Positions 7,543 to 16,722 of a DNA stretch of 35,422 nt are shown piece after piece. Numbering within the stretch: the stretch's first letter is position 1; the number at the start of each line of letters is the position of its first letter. Origin of the DNA: a bacterium (GTDB lineage Bacteria > Cyanobacteriota > Vampirovibrionia > Gastranaerophilales > JAILCC01); the NCBI GenBank assembly GCA_024680555.1, contig JAILCC010000003.1:68052-103473 (forward strand), in the 5' to 3' direction. Under the pieces are notes generated by a model that was not told the origin of the DNA, made no database searches, and was given only the letters and a program-made list of their open reading frames with translations. A program made the position numbers and the translations under genes.

Positions 7543-7570
7543 AAAAAAGACCGGTTTCCCCGGTCTTTTT
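7543..7570. terminator. bidirectional intrinsic terminator
   Basis: GACCGG and CCGGTC form a 6-bp GC-rich stem around a five-base loop, extended by A-T pairs, with T5 on the plus side and seven T on the minus side. It can end both the 46-aa ORF transcript (+) and the SLH gene transcript (-). Confidence 0.82.
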
Positions 7571-7571
7571 A

Positions 7572-7610
7572 CTGCTTAAATAAGCAGCCATAAGGCATTT
7601 TAGTTATGCC
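7572..7610 (-). other. two further hairpins in the 3' untranslated region of the SLH gene
   Basis: Between the SLH gene stop and the terminator lie GGCAT/ATGCC (7594-7610) and CTGCTT/AAGCAG (7572-7587). With the terminator they form three hairpins in a row, which could protect the 3' end of an abundant surface-protein mRNA. Confidence 0.45.
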
Positions 7611-7612
7611 GC

Positions 7613-9847
7613 CTATTCTTTGTTTGCGGTTTTCGGACAAGTGCCGTTGCCAAATGCAATTTGCACGGTTTCTTTGGGGCTGATTTGAGAAATTCTTGTT
7701 CCGTCTGTAGATACAACGTACGCAACTTCATCAACCGTAACCTCGGCCAGTCCCGCAACACCGCTTACCGCTGTTGTAGCAATATTTACGGGGGTTTTTA
7801 GGACTTCAAGTGCGGATTGTCCGTAGCTTCTTACAGATGCCCCAATCTTGCCTTGGAAGAGTTCTCCCGTACCTGTACCGAAGTCGTTAGCTACGGCTTC
7901 AACACCGTTTCCTGCCTGTATAACTACATTGCCAACAGCTCTTGCGGTATTACCCACTATTGCTCCAGCCCATGTAAACGGTGCTTTCATTATTTTTGAA
8001 ACAATATTAGGGTTGTTTGTGTCTAATACCTGTGCGGATAAAACTTCTTGTGGTAATGCTGTTTTGCAATCTTCATGCTGGATTTCCGTAAATACAACCT
8101 TTAATCCGCCTTTACAATTGTGCGATGGTCTTATAACTTCAACAATTTTTCCTCGTACAATTGAGCCGGCAGGATATTTAGTGCCGTTTATTGTAACAGC
8201 TTCCGTAGAGTGCGCCCTAAAGCCATCACCTGCCTGTGAATCCTTTGCGGAAATTTGGTCATCAAATTTTACTTTTAATGTTGGATATTGGAGCATTTTT
8301 TCTACTTCAACATACGCTGCTGCCCCAGTTTCCGTACAACCACAGGCAATTTCGGCAGGATCTATACCCATTGCAATTCGGATGTTTGCAAGCATTCCCG
8401 CAATTTCTGCTCTCGTGGCAAAATCGTTTCCCCTAATGTATTTGTCGCAATCGGGTGATTTTTTTAGAGCATCTGCGCTCAATGCTTTGGCGACCGATAC
8501 TCTCGCCCATGCCGGAATAGCTTCTCCGTCAGCATATTTTGAAAGGATTTCATTTGCTTTACAGTCATCCATGTCTGTTGCAAGACCTTTGGATAATATT
8601 ACAAGAGCTTCTGTCCTTGTTACGTGATTATTGGGCTTAAATTTGCCGTCAGGGTAGCCTGCAAGCAGTCCGCCGTTAACACCTTTATCAATAACAGAGT
8701 TTGCCCAGTGCTTTTGGGGTACATCACTAAAGATTGCCTTGTTGTAATATTTTTCGCCCTGAAAATTCAAACCGGAGACTGCTAATGCCGCAAATTCAGC
8801 TCTTGAAACCATTCTATCTGGTCTGAATGTTTGGTCGGGATATCCTGATATAACTTTTGATGCTGCAAGACGGTTTATATCGTCAGCTGCCCAATAGCCG
8901 TTGGGAACATCGTCGTATGTGTTTATCAAGGGTACTGCTGCCCCTGTTACTTGCTGGACATCAAGTTTTTCAAGGGCTACTGTCGGAACCTGAATGCTAG
9001 AACAGGAATCTATTGTAATTGGGCAGCCGTGATTTTCTCTTGCCATAGCCGAATTATCAACTGGAATTGACGGATTCATTCCAAGACAAGGATTGTTTTG
9101 AACCGGAATACCGTTTAAACCTATACCTGCAGCTGCGCCTGTAATATTCATTGAATTATATGCTGTTGTTTCGTTATGATTAAACAAGCCGGAATTGTTG
9201 CAGCCGCATCCGCAGCCTTTGCTGACCATTACACCATCGGCGTAACTTCCGTTATTAAATATGTTTGCGCTTGCTTCAAGATTGTTTCCCCACAAATTCC
9301 AGTATCTTGGATATGCGTAGGCTTGTAATCGTTTCAAATTGTCCTTGTCAACAGGTGCAGCTTGAGTGCAGAGCGGACCGCAGTTTTTATCGCAAGAAGC
9401 TATTGGACAGGGTTGGGCATTTGCGCATGAGTCGCAAGGAACTGTTACTGGACAGGCTGGTGATACATCGCATGGCTCAGCCTTTGCGCTTGGATTGCAA
9501 AAATCCTCTGTGGGGCAAGCAGGTGAAACATCACATGGTTCACATGGTTCGGTTTTTTCGCAAGGTTCGCATGGAGCGGGGGCGGCTGCGCCTGTTTCAC
9601 ATCCGCAGTCGGTTTGGGATGTTCTGATTCTCGGACTTACGGGAACAGACATACGCTTCATTAAAGGGCAGCTGATATCTATGATGTTATCATTAAAAAT
9701 GTTTTCGTTGGAGTTATCCTTTACAGTAACAATTTCGATTTCATCTACATTATTTGGTGCTGTTGGTTGAGCGTTTGTGCCGTTTGCCGCGAGCGCCAGA
9801 ACTCCAAATGTTAATGCTGCAACTAAATTTCTTTTGTTATTTTTCAT
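7613..9847 (-). CDS. secreted Cys-rich SLH-domain protein
   Basis: A 744-residue exported protein. The start is the ATG at 9847: it has GGAGGAAT just upstream and gives a clear signal peptide (KRNLVAALTFGVLALAANGTNAQ, cleavage near 26). The longer frame reaching back to 10024 would add 59 basic residues in front and run into the neighbouring gene. Order of parts: a Cys-rich region (60-160, 17 Cys, with PCDVSPACP twice), GCGCGC (211-216), three S-layer homology modules (about 313-362, 373-422, 435-490; signatures ISGYPDQTFRPDRMVSRAEF and LAGYPDGKFKPNNHVTRTEA), a beta domain (525-600, QAGDGFRAHSTEAVTINGTK) and a Gly/Ala/Val-rich tail. SLH modules normally bind cell-wall polymers; in cyanobacteria they anchor outer-membrane proteins to peptidoglycan. 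No porin barrel is evident. The cysteines suggest disulfides or metal binding. Confidence 0.9.
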   Translation of the reverse strand: MKNNKRNLVAALTFGVLALAANGTNAQPTAPNNVDEIEIVTVKDNSNENIFNDNIIDISCPLMKRMSVPVSPRIRTSQTDCGCETGAAAPAPCEPCEKTEPCEPCDVSPACPTEDFCNPSAKAEPCDVSPACPVTVPCDSCANAQPCPIASCDKNCGPLCTQAAPVDKDNLKRLQAYAYPRYWNLWGNNLEASANIFNNGSYADGVMVSKGCGCGCNNSGLFNHNETTAYNSMNITGAAAGIGLNGIPVQNNPCLGMNPSIPVDNSAMARENHGCPITIDSCSSIQVPTVALEKLDVQQVTGAAVPLINTYDDVPNGYWAADDINRLAASKVISGYPDQTFRPDRMVSRAEFAALAVSGLNFQGEKYYNKAIFSDVPQKHWANSVIDKGVNGGLLAGYPDGKFKPNNHVTRTEALVILSKGLATDMDDCKANEILSKYADGEAIPAWARVSVAKALSADALKKSPDCDKYIRGNDFATRAEIAGMLANIRIAMGIDPAEIACGCTETGAAAYVEVEKMLQYPTLKVKFDDQISAKDSQAGDGFRAHSTEAVTINGTKYPAGSIVRGKIVEVIRPSHNCKGGLKVVFTEIQHEDCKTALPQEVLSAQVLDTNNPNIVSKIMKAPFTWAGAIVGNTARAVGNVVIQAGNGVEAVANDFGTGTGELFQGKIGASVRSYGQSALEVLKTPVNIATTAVSGVAGLAEVTVDEVAYVVSTDGTRISQISPKETVQIAFGNGTCPKTANKE

Positions 9848-9963
9848 TTTATTCCTCCGTAAAATTTTTGCAGAATGAAAATTTTTTCTTATCACTGGTA
9901 TTATCGTACGGTGAGGAATTTTCTTAATTGCCTTTTTGGCTAGTAGCGCAGTATAATTCCGAA

Positions 9964-9989
9964 TAAAAAAACACTTCTTGTTGGAAGTG
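9964..9989 (-). terminator. intrinsic terminator after the 10017-10610 gene
   Basis: CACTTC/GAAGTG stem with a six-base loop, followed on the minus strand by a run of T. It lies about 28 bases after the stop of the upstream gene, so the SLH gene must have its own promoter in the 116 bp that follow. Confidence 0.78.
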
Positions 9990-10016
9990 ATTTTTCGTTT
10001 GAAATTATTTTGCAAA

Positions 10017-10610
10017 CTATGCATTAAAACTTATTTTATTTCCCGTTGCGGTTTGTTTTTGAGTAGCTGCAGTTGTTGCTGCATATTCAACTGCATATTT
10101 TTTGCCTATTGTCGAAATTTGTTCTTCTGTTGCATATTTTGACATCAATGTAGCCGCTATATCTTCTTCGCTCTTTTGCGGGTATTTACCTTTGATTTTT
10201 GCAACCACTTGCATAAATGTCTTACCTGATGTGGAGAAAACTTCTGCCTTGTATCTTACTAACATCGGAAGTTTTATACCTGTAGAATCGCCATTCTTTT
10301 GCGCATCGTAGGCTGACCTTGCTTCATTTGAACTTGCATAACTTTTAAATTCTTCGGTTGACATGTTTGCAAGTTCCATGAAGGATTTTCCGCTAGTTGA
10401 GCTTGATGAATTATCATTCTCTTCTTGCTTTGACTTGTAGTCGGACACTACGGCACTTGCCACTGCAAATATATTATCATCAACGCCGGATTTGTTTACT
10501 GCTGTGCCTGATGAGTTTTTATTTGAACTGTTGCTTTTATTTACTTTTGACACATGATTTTGTACAAATGTGTTCAAATATGAATTTATGTAGTTTGTGT
10601 CCATGCTCAT
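10017..10610 (-). CDS. hypothetical Ser/Lys-rich protein, 197 aa
   Basis: Not recognised. The N-terminal third is low in complexity and rich in Ser, Asn and Lys (SKVNKSNSSNKNSSG), with no signal peptide. The C-terminal half looks helical: FMELANMSTEEFKSYASSN, AKIKGKYPQKSEEDIAATLM and EEQISTIGKKYAVEYAAT, the last resembling short helical repeats. An ATG two codons in (10604) is an alternative start; the ribosome site is weak (GAGAGAG). Its own terminator at 9964-9989 separates it from the SLH gene. Confidence 0.68.
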   Translation of the reverse strand: MSMDTNYINSYLNTFVQNHVSKVNKSNSSNKNSSGTAVNKSGVDDNIFAVASAVVSDYKSKQEENDNSSSSTSGKSFMELANMSTEEFKSYASSNEARSAYDAQKNGDSTGIKLPMLVRYKAEVFSTSGKTFMQVVAKIKGKYPQKSEEDIAATLMSKYATEEQISTIGKKYAVEYAATTAATQKQTATGNKISFNA

Positions 10611-10690
10611 GGCATACTCTCTCTTTGCTCTCTTATATAAATAAAAACAAATATATTGAAAATATTGCTAGAGTATATATTCTTTTTTGC

Positions 10691-10719
10691 TTGTCACTGT
10701 TGTGCGGAAGTTATAAAAT
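10691..10719 (+). promoter_or_regulatory. putative uvrB promoter
   Basis: TTGTCA (10691-10696), 17 bases, TAAAAT (10714-10719). The predicted start of transcription is at or very near the uvrB ATG (10726), and no Shine-Dalgarno sequence lies in the 12 bases before that ATG. Confidence 0.5.
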
Positions 10720-10725
10720 ATTATT

Positions 10726-12726
10726 ATGGAAAATGTTTTTAAAATTAAATCTGATTATGCGCCCTCCGGCGACCAACCAAAAGCAATAAAAGAGTTGGTT
10801 GACGGCTTAAATAGCGGCGAAGACTCCCAAACGTTGTTGGGGGTAACAGGTTCCGGAAAAACTTTTACAGTCGCAAATGTTATAGAACAGGTGCAAAGAC
10901 CGACGCTTGTAATTGCCCACAATAAGACTTTGGCTGCACAATTATATAGTGAATTAAAGGAGTTTTTCCCCGAAAATGCCGTAGAATACTTTATTAGTTA
11001 TTATGACTATTATCAGCCGGAGGCTTATATTCCCCGAAGCGATGTATATATTGAAAAATCTGCACAAATAAATGAAGAAATTGACCGACTCAGACATAGC
11101 GCAACACGCAGTCTTTATTCAAGAAGAGATGTCATTGTTGTTTCAAGCGTAAGCTGTATTTATGGTTTAGGGTTGCCCGAAAATTATTTTAAGAACTCTT
11201 TTGGTCTGATGGTTGGTGAAACAATAGACAGAGATACTTTATTGAGAAAATTCGTAAAACTTCATTATGAACGGAACGATGTTGAATTAAAGCCTGGTAC
11301 TTTTAGGGCAAGGGGTGATATTGTTGAAATAATGCCTGCTTATGAAAATACGATAACACGCATTTATTTTTTTGATGATGAAATTGAGCAAATTGTTCTT
11401 ATGGATGCTAAAACTGCTCAGATTATTGATAAGCTTGAGCACGTAGTTATTTTCCCTGCCGTGCATTATTTACAGGATGAAGATGATACGGAATATGTTG
11501 TTGGAGAAATTCAAAAACAACTAAAAGAGCAGGTTGCATTTTTTGAGAGTCAAAACAAAATTTTAGAAGCACAAAGGCTTCAACAACGCACAATGCATGA
11601 TATTGAGATGATAAAAGAGATGGGATATTGCAACGGAATAGAAAACTATTCTCGTATTATTGAACGTCGTCCGGAGGGTTCTGCTCCCGCAACATTATTG
11701 GAGTATTTCCCAAAAGATTTTTTGGTTGTTATTGATGAATCTCATGCCACGCTCCCTCAATTAAAAGCAATGTTTAACGGTGACAGGTCAAGAAAAGATA
11801 CGCTTATTGATTATGGGTTTAGGCTTCCTTGTGCAAGAGATAACAGGCCGTTGAAAATTGATGAATTTTGGGAACGTGTAGGGCAAAAAATCTATATTTC
11901 AGCGACTCCGGGAGACTTTGAAAGAAAAACAAGTGCAAGAATTGTTGAACAAATCATTCGTCCGACAGGACTTCTTGATCCAGAAGTCGAAGTGCGACCT
12001 ATAGCAAATCAAGTTGATAATCTTCATCAGGAAATTGTTTATCGGGCAGAAAAAAAAGAGCGAGTTCTTATTACGACTCTTACGAAAAAAATGGCGGAAG
12101 ATTTGACCGACTATTTTGCGCAGCTTGGAGTTAGAGTCAGATATCTTCACAGTGAAATTACTTCTCTTGAAAGAGTGGAAATATTGCGGGATTTAAGACT
12201 TGGTGAATTTGATGTTCTTATTGGGGTAAACTTGTTGAGAGAGGGGCTTGACCTGCCGGAAGTTACGTTGGTTGCAATTATGGATGCTGATAAAGAGGGC
12301 TTTTTGAGGTCGGAAACAAGCCTTATCCAAACTATTGGTCGTGCTGCAAGAAATGCTACGGGAAAAGTTATAATGTATGCGGACAGAATAACGGACAGTA
12401 TTGCAAATGCCCTGAATGAGACTAACAGACGGCGCAAAATTCAACACGATTATAATGTTAAGCACGGAATCACTCCAAAAACTATTGTGAAAGCGCCTAA
12501 AGATAACCTGCTGCAGTTAATATCATTAAATAAGAATGTCGAAGATTTTGTTGCTCAGGAGATGGTTAATGCCAAAATTGGAACAAAAGATTTACCAAAA
12601 CTCATTGAGAAACTTGAAAAAGAAATGCACAAGGCTGCAAAGTCTCTTGATTTTGAGCAAGCGGCGCAAATTCGTGATAAATTAAAAGAGTTAAGAATAT
12701 TGGCGAGTGAAAAGAAAAATGGTTAA
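10726..12726 (+). CDS. uvrB: excinuclease ABC subunit B
   Basis: UvrB is the DNA-damage verification helicase of nucleotide excision repair; it takes over DNA from UvrA and recruits UvrC for incision. The 666-residue protein is full length. It has the N-terminal [11 protein letters not shown], Walker A GVTGSGKT (39-46), the beta-hairpin region [20 protein letters not shown], the DEAD-like box VVIDESH, helicase motifs including [14 protein letters not shown] and QTIGRAARN, and the C-terminal UVR coiled coil ([20 protein letters not shown]) that contacts UvrC. It begins a three-gene plus-strand run and overlaps folK. The start fits family N-termini although no ribosome site is visible. Confidence 0.98.
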   Translation: MENVFKIKSDYAPSGDQPKAIKELVDGLNSGEDSQTLLGVTGSGKTFTVANVIEQVQRPTLVIAHNKTLAAQLYSELKEFFPENAVEYFISYYDYYQPEAYIPRSDVYIEKSAQINEEIDRLRHSATRSLYSRRDVIVVSSVSCIYGLGLPENYFKNSFGLMVGETIDRDTLLRKFVKLHYERNDVELKPGTFRARGDIVEIMPAYENTITRIYFFDDEIEQIVLMDAKTAQIIDKLEHVVIFPAVHYLQDEDDTEYVVGEIQKQLKEQVAFFESQNKILEAQRLQQRTMHDIEMIKEMGYCNGIENYSRIIERRPEGSAPATLLEYFPKDFLVVIDESHATLPQLKAMFNGDRSRKDTLIDYGFRLPCARDNRPLKIDEFWERVGQKIYISATPGDFERKTSARIVEQIIRPTGLLDPEVEVRPIANQVDNLHQEIVYRAEKKERVLITTLTKKMAEDLTDYFAQLGVRVRYLHSEITSLERVEILRDLRLGEFDVLIGVNLLREGLDLPEVTLVAIMDADKEGFLRSETSLIQTIGRAARNATGKVIMYADRITDSIANALNETNRRRKIQHDYNVKHGITPKTIVKAPKDNLLQLISLNKNVEDFVAQEMVNAKIGTKDLPKLIEKLEKEMHKAAKSLDFEQAAQIRDKLKELRILASEKKNG

Positions 12727-13207
12727 GGCATATTTGGCATTTGGTTCAAACATTGGTAATAAAATTAAGTATATCAAAGCTGCGTATGCACTTCTGGAGC
12801 GTTCAAACGATATTTCTATCATAAAAAAATCAGGGTTTTGCTTTTCAAAAGCCTATGGCGGAGATGACCTAAATGACTTTATAAATTCGGTTTGTGAAAT
12901 TGAGACAAATTTGTCGCCATTTGAACTTTTGACGTACATTAAAAATATTGAAACGATTTTGGGGCGAAAAAAGACTCAGCCAAAGCGTTATGAAAATCGC
13001 CAAATTGATATTGATATTCTTTTTTATGGTGATGAAAAAATTTCAAAAAAAGGGTTGATTATTCCGCACAAAGATATAGAAAACAGAGATTTTGTCCTAG
13101 TGCCGTTATCGGAAATTTGTCCTGATAAGATTTTGCCGTCCGGCAAAACTCTGGATGAAGCTATAAAGCTCTTGAATAATACGACAAAGGCGGTGAGCGA
13201 TGACTAG
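12719..13207 (+). CDS. folK: 2-amino-4-hydroxy-6-hydroxymethyldihydropteridine pyrophosphokinase
   Basis: HPPK moves pyrophosphate from ATP to 6-hydroxymethyl-dihydropterin, a step in folate synthesis. The 162-residue protein has [12 protein letters not shown] at the start, [16 protein letters not shown], and the metal/ATP-binding stretch [15 protein letters not shown] with its paired aspartates. I chose the ATG at 12719, four codons inside an upstream GTG (12707), because [11 protein letters not shown] matches family N-termini. It overlaps the end of uvrB by eight bases and the next gene by eight, which suggests translational coupling. No folP or folB is beside it. Confidence 0.94.
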   Translation: MVKAYLAFGSNIGNKIKYIKAAYALLERSNDISIIKKSGFCFSKAYGGDDLNDFINSVCEIETNLSPFELLTYIKNIETILGRKKTQPKRYENRQIDIDILFYGDEKISKKGLIIPHKDIENRDFVLVPLSEICPDKILPSGKTLDEAIKLLNNTTKAVSDD

Positions 13208-14363
13208 AATTGCTATTATAGGCGGCGGTCCCGCAGGTCTGATGTGTGCAATAATTGCCAAACGCTCAAACACTGAAAATGAAATAACCATATTTGAAAA
13301 AAACGATATTGCTGCAACTTTGCTTCCGACTGGAGGCGGTAGGTGCAATATTTCAAGATACAGTACAGATATCAAAGATTTTGCGCAAAATTATCCGAGG
13401 GGCGAAAAGTTTTTGTACAGTGTTTTTAATCAATTTTTTGTTCAAGATGCCATAGAATTTTTTGAAAGTATCGGCATAAAAACATATACCCAGGAGGATG
13501 AAAGAATATTTCCTGTTTCAAACAAATCGCTCGACGTAATTTTTGCGCTAAAAAATGAAGTCAAAAAGCTTGGAATAAGGGTTATAAATACACAAATTGA
13601 AGAAATAAAAATTATAGATAACGGTTTTGTGGTCGATAATAAGTATTTTGAAAAGCTTGTTGTTGCAACAGGCGGCAAGGATAACAAAATTTTGCATACT
13701 CTCGGACACAATATTATTCCCCAAAAACCCGCAATGTTTTCTTTTGAGATAAAAGAAAACTTTTTGCTTGAAGCGGCTGGGGTAAGTATCAGAAATATAA
13801 CTGCAAATGCGAAATTTGGTAATAAGCAAATTGAGGTTTCGTGTGATTTATTATTTACGCATAAAGGAATTTCTGGTCCGATTGCGTATAAAACCTCGTC
13901 ATTTTTTGCAAGTGAACCCTATTCCTCCAATAATCCAATAAGGCTGAAAGTTGACTTTGTTGGTGAAGAGCTTAGTCTCCAAAACTTATTTGATGCAAAT
14001 CCTCAAAAGGAAATCTTAAACATTGTATCTGCGTTTGTGCCAAAGTCATTGGGCAAAATTTTGCTTGAACATTCAAATATTTCTTCCGAAAAGAAAGCTT
14101 GCATTATAAATAAAAATGAACGAGAAATTATAAATGATTTTCTGAGAGGCTTAGAAATTAATGCAGTTGCGCCCGTACCAAATAGTGGAATTGTTTCTGC
14201 GGGAGGGGTAGATTTAAATGAAATTAACCCCAAAACTATGGAATCTAAAATTCACAAAAACTTGTATTTTTGCGGTGAGGTTGTTAATATAGACGGCTTG
14301 TGCGGTGGGTACAATCTTCAAAACTGTTGGTCAACGGGATATGTCGCAGGAATATCGTTATAG
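13200..14363 (+). CDS. HI0933/BaiN-family flavoprotein (NAD(P)/FAD-dependent oxidoreductase)
   Basis: A 387-residue FAD-dependent oxidoreductase. It begins with the Rossmann dinucleotide motif IAIIGGGPAGL (G8-x-G10-x-x-G13) and the family motif LLPTGGGRCNIS, and ends with CGEVVNIDGLCGGYNLQNCWSTG, the C-terminal FAD-contact signature of HI0933-like/YhiN/BaiN proteins. The substrate is unknown for most of the family; some members reduce double bonds and others are annotated as aminoacetone oxidases. Length is normal. It is the last gene of the uvrB-folK run and converges on the 14358 gene with a six-base overlap. Confidence 0.9.
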   Translation: MTRIAIIGGGPAGLMCAIIAKRSNTENEITIFEKNDIAATLLPTGGGRCNISRYSTDIKDFAQNYPRGEKFLYSVFNQFFVQDAIEFFESIGIKTYTQEDERIFPVSNKSLDVIFALKNEVKKLGIRVINTQIEEIKIIDNGFVVDNKYFEKLVVATGGKDNKILHTLGHNIIPQKPAMFSFEIKENFLLEAAGVSIRNITANAKFGNKQIEVSCDLLFTHKGISGPIAYKTSSFFASEPYSSNNPIRLKVDFVGEELSLQNLFDANPQKEILNIVSAFVPKSLGKILLEHSNISSEKKACIINKNEREIINDFLRGLEINAVAPVPNSGIVSAGGVDLNEINPKTMESKIHKNLYFCGEVVNIDGLCGGYNLQNCWSTGYVAGISL

Positions 14364-15320
14364 CCCGAAGATGTTGCTTTTATTGTATTTGGCTTTTAGT
14401 TTTGAGTCTCTCTTAAATAACATGTCATAAAAGAATAGCTTTAGTATATTAAACTTTTTATTTGCCCAGCAGCCTGAGAATAATTGGTGCGTTTTTTCTA
14501 TTTCGTCCAATTTTGTATAATCGAGTTTAAATATCGGTGAGCATTGAATTTTAAAATATCCGCAATTAAGAATATTAGTTTCAAAATCTTCAATCATGAT
14601 TTCTTCTTTTGGAGTCAAATTTCCTTGTCGTGCAAGTTTTTGCAGACTTATAAACTTGCAATTTGCATTTTGGGGTAAACGACTTCTAATCAAGCGTTCA
14701 AAATTCCTCAATGATGTACCTGTGCTTGAATAATCGGTAAAAATGTATGTGGTATCTTGATTCATGTTTTTGATATCAAATCCGAAACGTTTTACATAGT
14801 TAAGATAAGTATCAAATTTAATGCTTTTTGAAATTTCGTCCAATTCGTTATAATTTCCTGATTTTAGACTTGAAATAGGCATAATGGCGGTGTCAACATC
14901 TTTGAATTTCAGGTATTCCAATATTGAAGCCGGAGATTGTCCTATGCCGATAAGCATATATTTTTTGTTTCCAAGCATATTTTTGATTCCGTCCTGAATG
15001 TATTCGCTATACATCGCAATTTCCTGTCCGGTACGATAAAGCTCCAGATTGTCGGATGTGTGTTTTATACAGGTATTGTATGATTTTTTTGATAATGAAT
15101 CCAAAAATCTTTTTGTTATTTTGTAATACGGTTCCCCAAGCAGGTCTTGAACATCTGCCACAGATGAAATATTGGGCGGTTTGGGTATAGCTAGAGTGCT
15201 GCTTCTTTCAAATATGTCACCCGAAAACAGTCTGCCGAGTTTTCTCCAAAAGAACCCGCCAAAAGTAGGTTGAATGCGTGAAGCATTTGCGCATGGTGCA
15301 ATTATAGGATTTATGTACAT
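14358..15320 (-). CDS. phosphoribosyltransferase-like hypothetical protein
   Basis: A 320-residue protein without a recognised full-length family. The centre contains TYIFTDYSSTGTSLRNFE, which has the shape of the PRPP-binding loop of phosphoribosyltransferases (hydrophobic strand, two acidic or hydroxyl residues, then S/T-T-G-x-S/T). Before it, KKYMLIGIGQSPASILEYL resembles the preceding strand/loop of that fold. The first Asp of the usual pair is Thr here, so substrate binding may differ or activity may be lost. The N-terminal 60 residues are basic and Pro/Gly-rich, with no signal peptide. It lies 55 bases after gcvPA on the same strand, where gcvPB is often found, but it is not gcvPB. The ribosome site is poor. 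Confidence 0.65.
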   Translation of the reverse strand: MYINPIIAPCANASRIQPTFGGFFWRKLGRLFSGDIFERSSTLAIPKPPNISSVADVQDLLGEPYYKITKRFLDSLSKKSYNTCIKHTSDNLELYRTGQEIAMYSEYIQDGIKNMLGNKKYMLIGIGQSPASILEYLKFKDVDTAIMPISSLKSGNYNELDEISKSIKFDTYLNYVKRFGFDIKNMNQDTTYIFTDYSSTGTSLRNFERLIRSRLPQNANCKFISLQKLARQGNLTPKEEIMIEDFETNILNCGYFKIQCSPIFKLDYTKLDEIEKTHQLFSGCWANKKFNILKLFFYDMLFKRDSKLKAKYNKSNIFGL

Positions 15321-15375
15321 AAAAATACCATTAGAATTACATTTGTATAAATGTTCTAAAAAATATTTTTTGATA

Positions 15376-16722
15376 TTACATTTCCTTGAGCAAGCTTACA
15401 TATTTATAAATTTCATCAAGCGTATTTAATTCTGTTGTTGCAACCAGTAGACAATTTTTGAAATTCGGAAAATCTTTTTCAAGCATAATCCCTGCAAAAA
15501 TGCCCTTATTCTCCATGTCTTTCAAAAAAGCCGATACATTAATTTGTTGCGGGAATTTTATGACAAATTCGTTCATATAGTTTTTATTCAATATTTCAAA
15601 ACCGCTAATTTCCGAAATCTTTTTCTGAAGTAATTGTGCTTTGTTTATTGCATTTTCTTCAAGCTCTAATATTCCATCAAAACCGAGCAATGACATATAT
15701 ATGGTTGACCAGAGAGTCATAAGTGCCTGATTAGAGCAAATATTACTGGTGGCTTTTTCTCTCCTGATGTGCTGTTCTCTTGCCTGTTGGGTTAAGGTGT
15801 ATGCGGTTTTTCCGTCTCTATCCGTTGTTGCGCCAACAATTCTTCCGGGAAGCTGGCGCATATATGCTGATTTTGTTGCCATATAACCGGCATGAGGTCC
15901 GCCAAATGCCATGGGCAAACCGAGCGTTTGAACATCGCCAACACAAATGTCGGCATCAAATTCTGACGGAGATTTCAGTACGGATAATGCGGCAGGTTCT
16001 GCGCAGCAAATGAGAAGAGCGTCTTTTGCGGTTTTTATTTCCGATAACCGTTCAACATCTTCAATGTCGCCAAAATAATTTGGATATTGAACCAAGATAC
16101 CTGCGTATTCTTTCTCTTCAATTTCATCAAGGGTTTTTAGGTTTAAAGTTGTCGATGCGGCAGGAATTAGGTCTATTTCGACATTTCCTGCATGCAGATA
16201 TGTTTTAATTACTCTTAAATAGTCGGGATTTACCGTTGAGGCAACGAGAACCTTATAAACCTTTTTTATTCTGCATGCCATTAAAAGTGCTTCTGCACAG
16301 GCGGTTGCGCCGTCATATACACCTGCGTTGCTTAAATCCATGCCGGTCAAGTTGCATATCATTGTTTGATATTCATATATTGACTGAAGGCTGCCTTGTG
16401 AAATTTCCGGTTGATAAGGCGTATATGCGGTCAAAAATTCAGAACGTTGCGTGAGATAGGAAATCGCAGCGGGAGTGTATTTATTGTAGCATCCGCCGCC
16501 GATAAAATACGCATTATCTGATGTCGTTACGTTTTTCTTTGCGAGCGCAAGCAGCCTTTGTTTTGCTTCTATTTCGTTTGCACCTTCTGGCAAATCCAGT
16601 TCTTCTCTCAGTCTGATGCCGGCATCAATGTTTTTAAAGAGTTCATCAACCGATGCAATACCTATGCTCTCAAGCATTTGAGCTCGGACTTCGTCATTGT
16701 GTATCAAAAATTTATTTTTCAT
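15376..16722 (-). CDS. gcvPA: glycine dehydrogenase (aminomethyl-transferring), P-protein subunit 1
   Basis: The N-terminal half-type subunit of a two-subunit glycine decarboxylase. With GcvPB, which carries the pyridoxal-phosphate lysine, it decarboxylates glycine and loads the aminomethyl group on GcvH. The 448-residue protein has family motifs FIGGGCYNKYTPAAISYL, FLTAYTPYQPEISQGSLQSI, DGATACAEA, FGGPHAGYMATK and REQHIRREKATSNICSNQAL. Length is typical. Its ATG overlaps the gcvH TAA by one base (TAATG), a strong sign of coupled translation. No gcvPB is in the window. Confidence 0.96.
   Translation of the reverse strand: MKNKFLIHNDEVRAQMLESIGIASVDELFKNIDAGIRLREELDLPEGANEIEAKQRLLALAKKNVTTSDNAYFIGGGCYNKYTPAAISYLTQRSEFLTAYTPYQPEISQGSLQSIYEYQTMICNLTGMDLSNAGVYDGATACAEALLMACRIKKVYKVLVASTVNPDYLRVIKTYLHAGNVEIDLIPAASTTLNLKTLDEIEEKEYAGILVQYPNYFGDIEDVERLSEIKTAKDALLICCAEPAALSVLKSPSEFDADICVGDVQTLGLPMAFGGPHAGYMATKSAYMRQLPGRIVGATTDRDGKTAYTLTQQAREQHIRREKATSNICSNQALMTLWSTIYMSLLGFDGILELEENAINKAQLLQKKISEISGFEILNKNYMNEFVIKFPQQINVSAFLKDMENKGIFAGIMLEKDFPNFKNCLLVATTELNTLDEIYKYVSLLKEM

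Noticed and set aside
7848..8627. Long plus-strand frame (259 codons) opposite the SLH gene
   Set aside because: It is antisense to a gene with a signal peptide and clear SLH motifs, has no ribosome site and resembles no family.
9420..9600. Repetitive DNA in the SLH gene as a possible mobile or CRISPR-like repeat
   Set aside because: The repeats are short, in frame and encode Pro-Cys motifs, so they are part of the protein's low-complexity region.
9848..10024. N-terminal extension of the SLH protein to 10024
   Set aside because: It adds 59 basic residues before a clear signal peptide, overlaps the neighbouring gene and spans an intrinsic terminator; the ATG at 9847 has a strong ribosome site.
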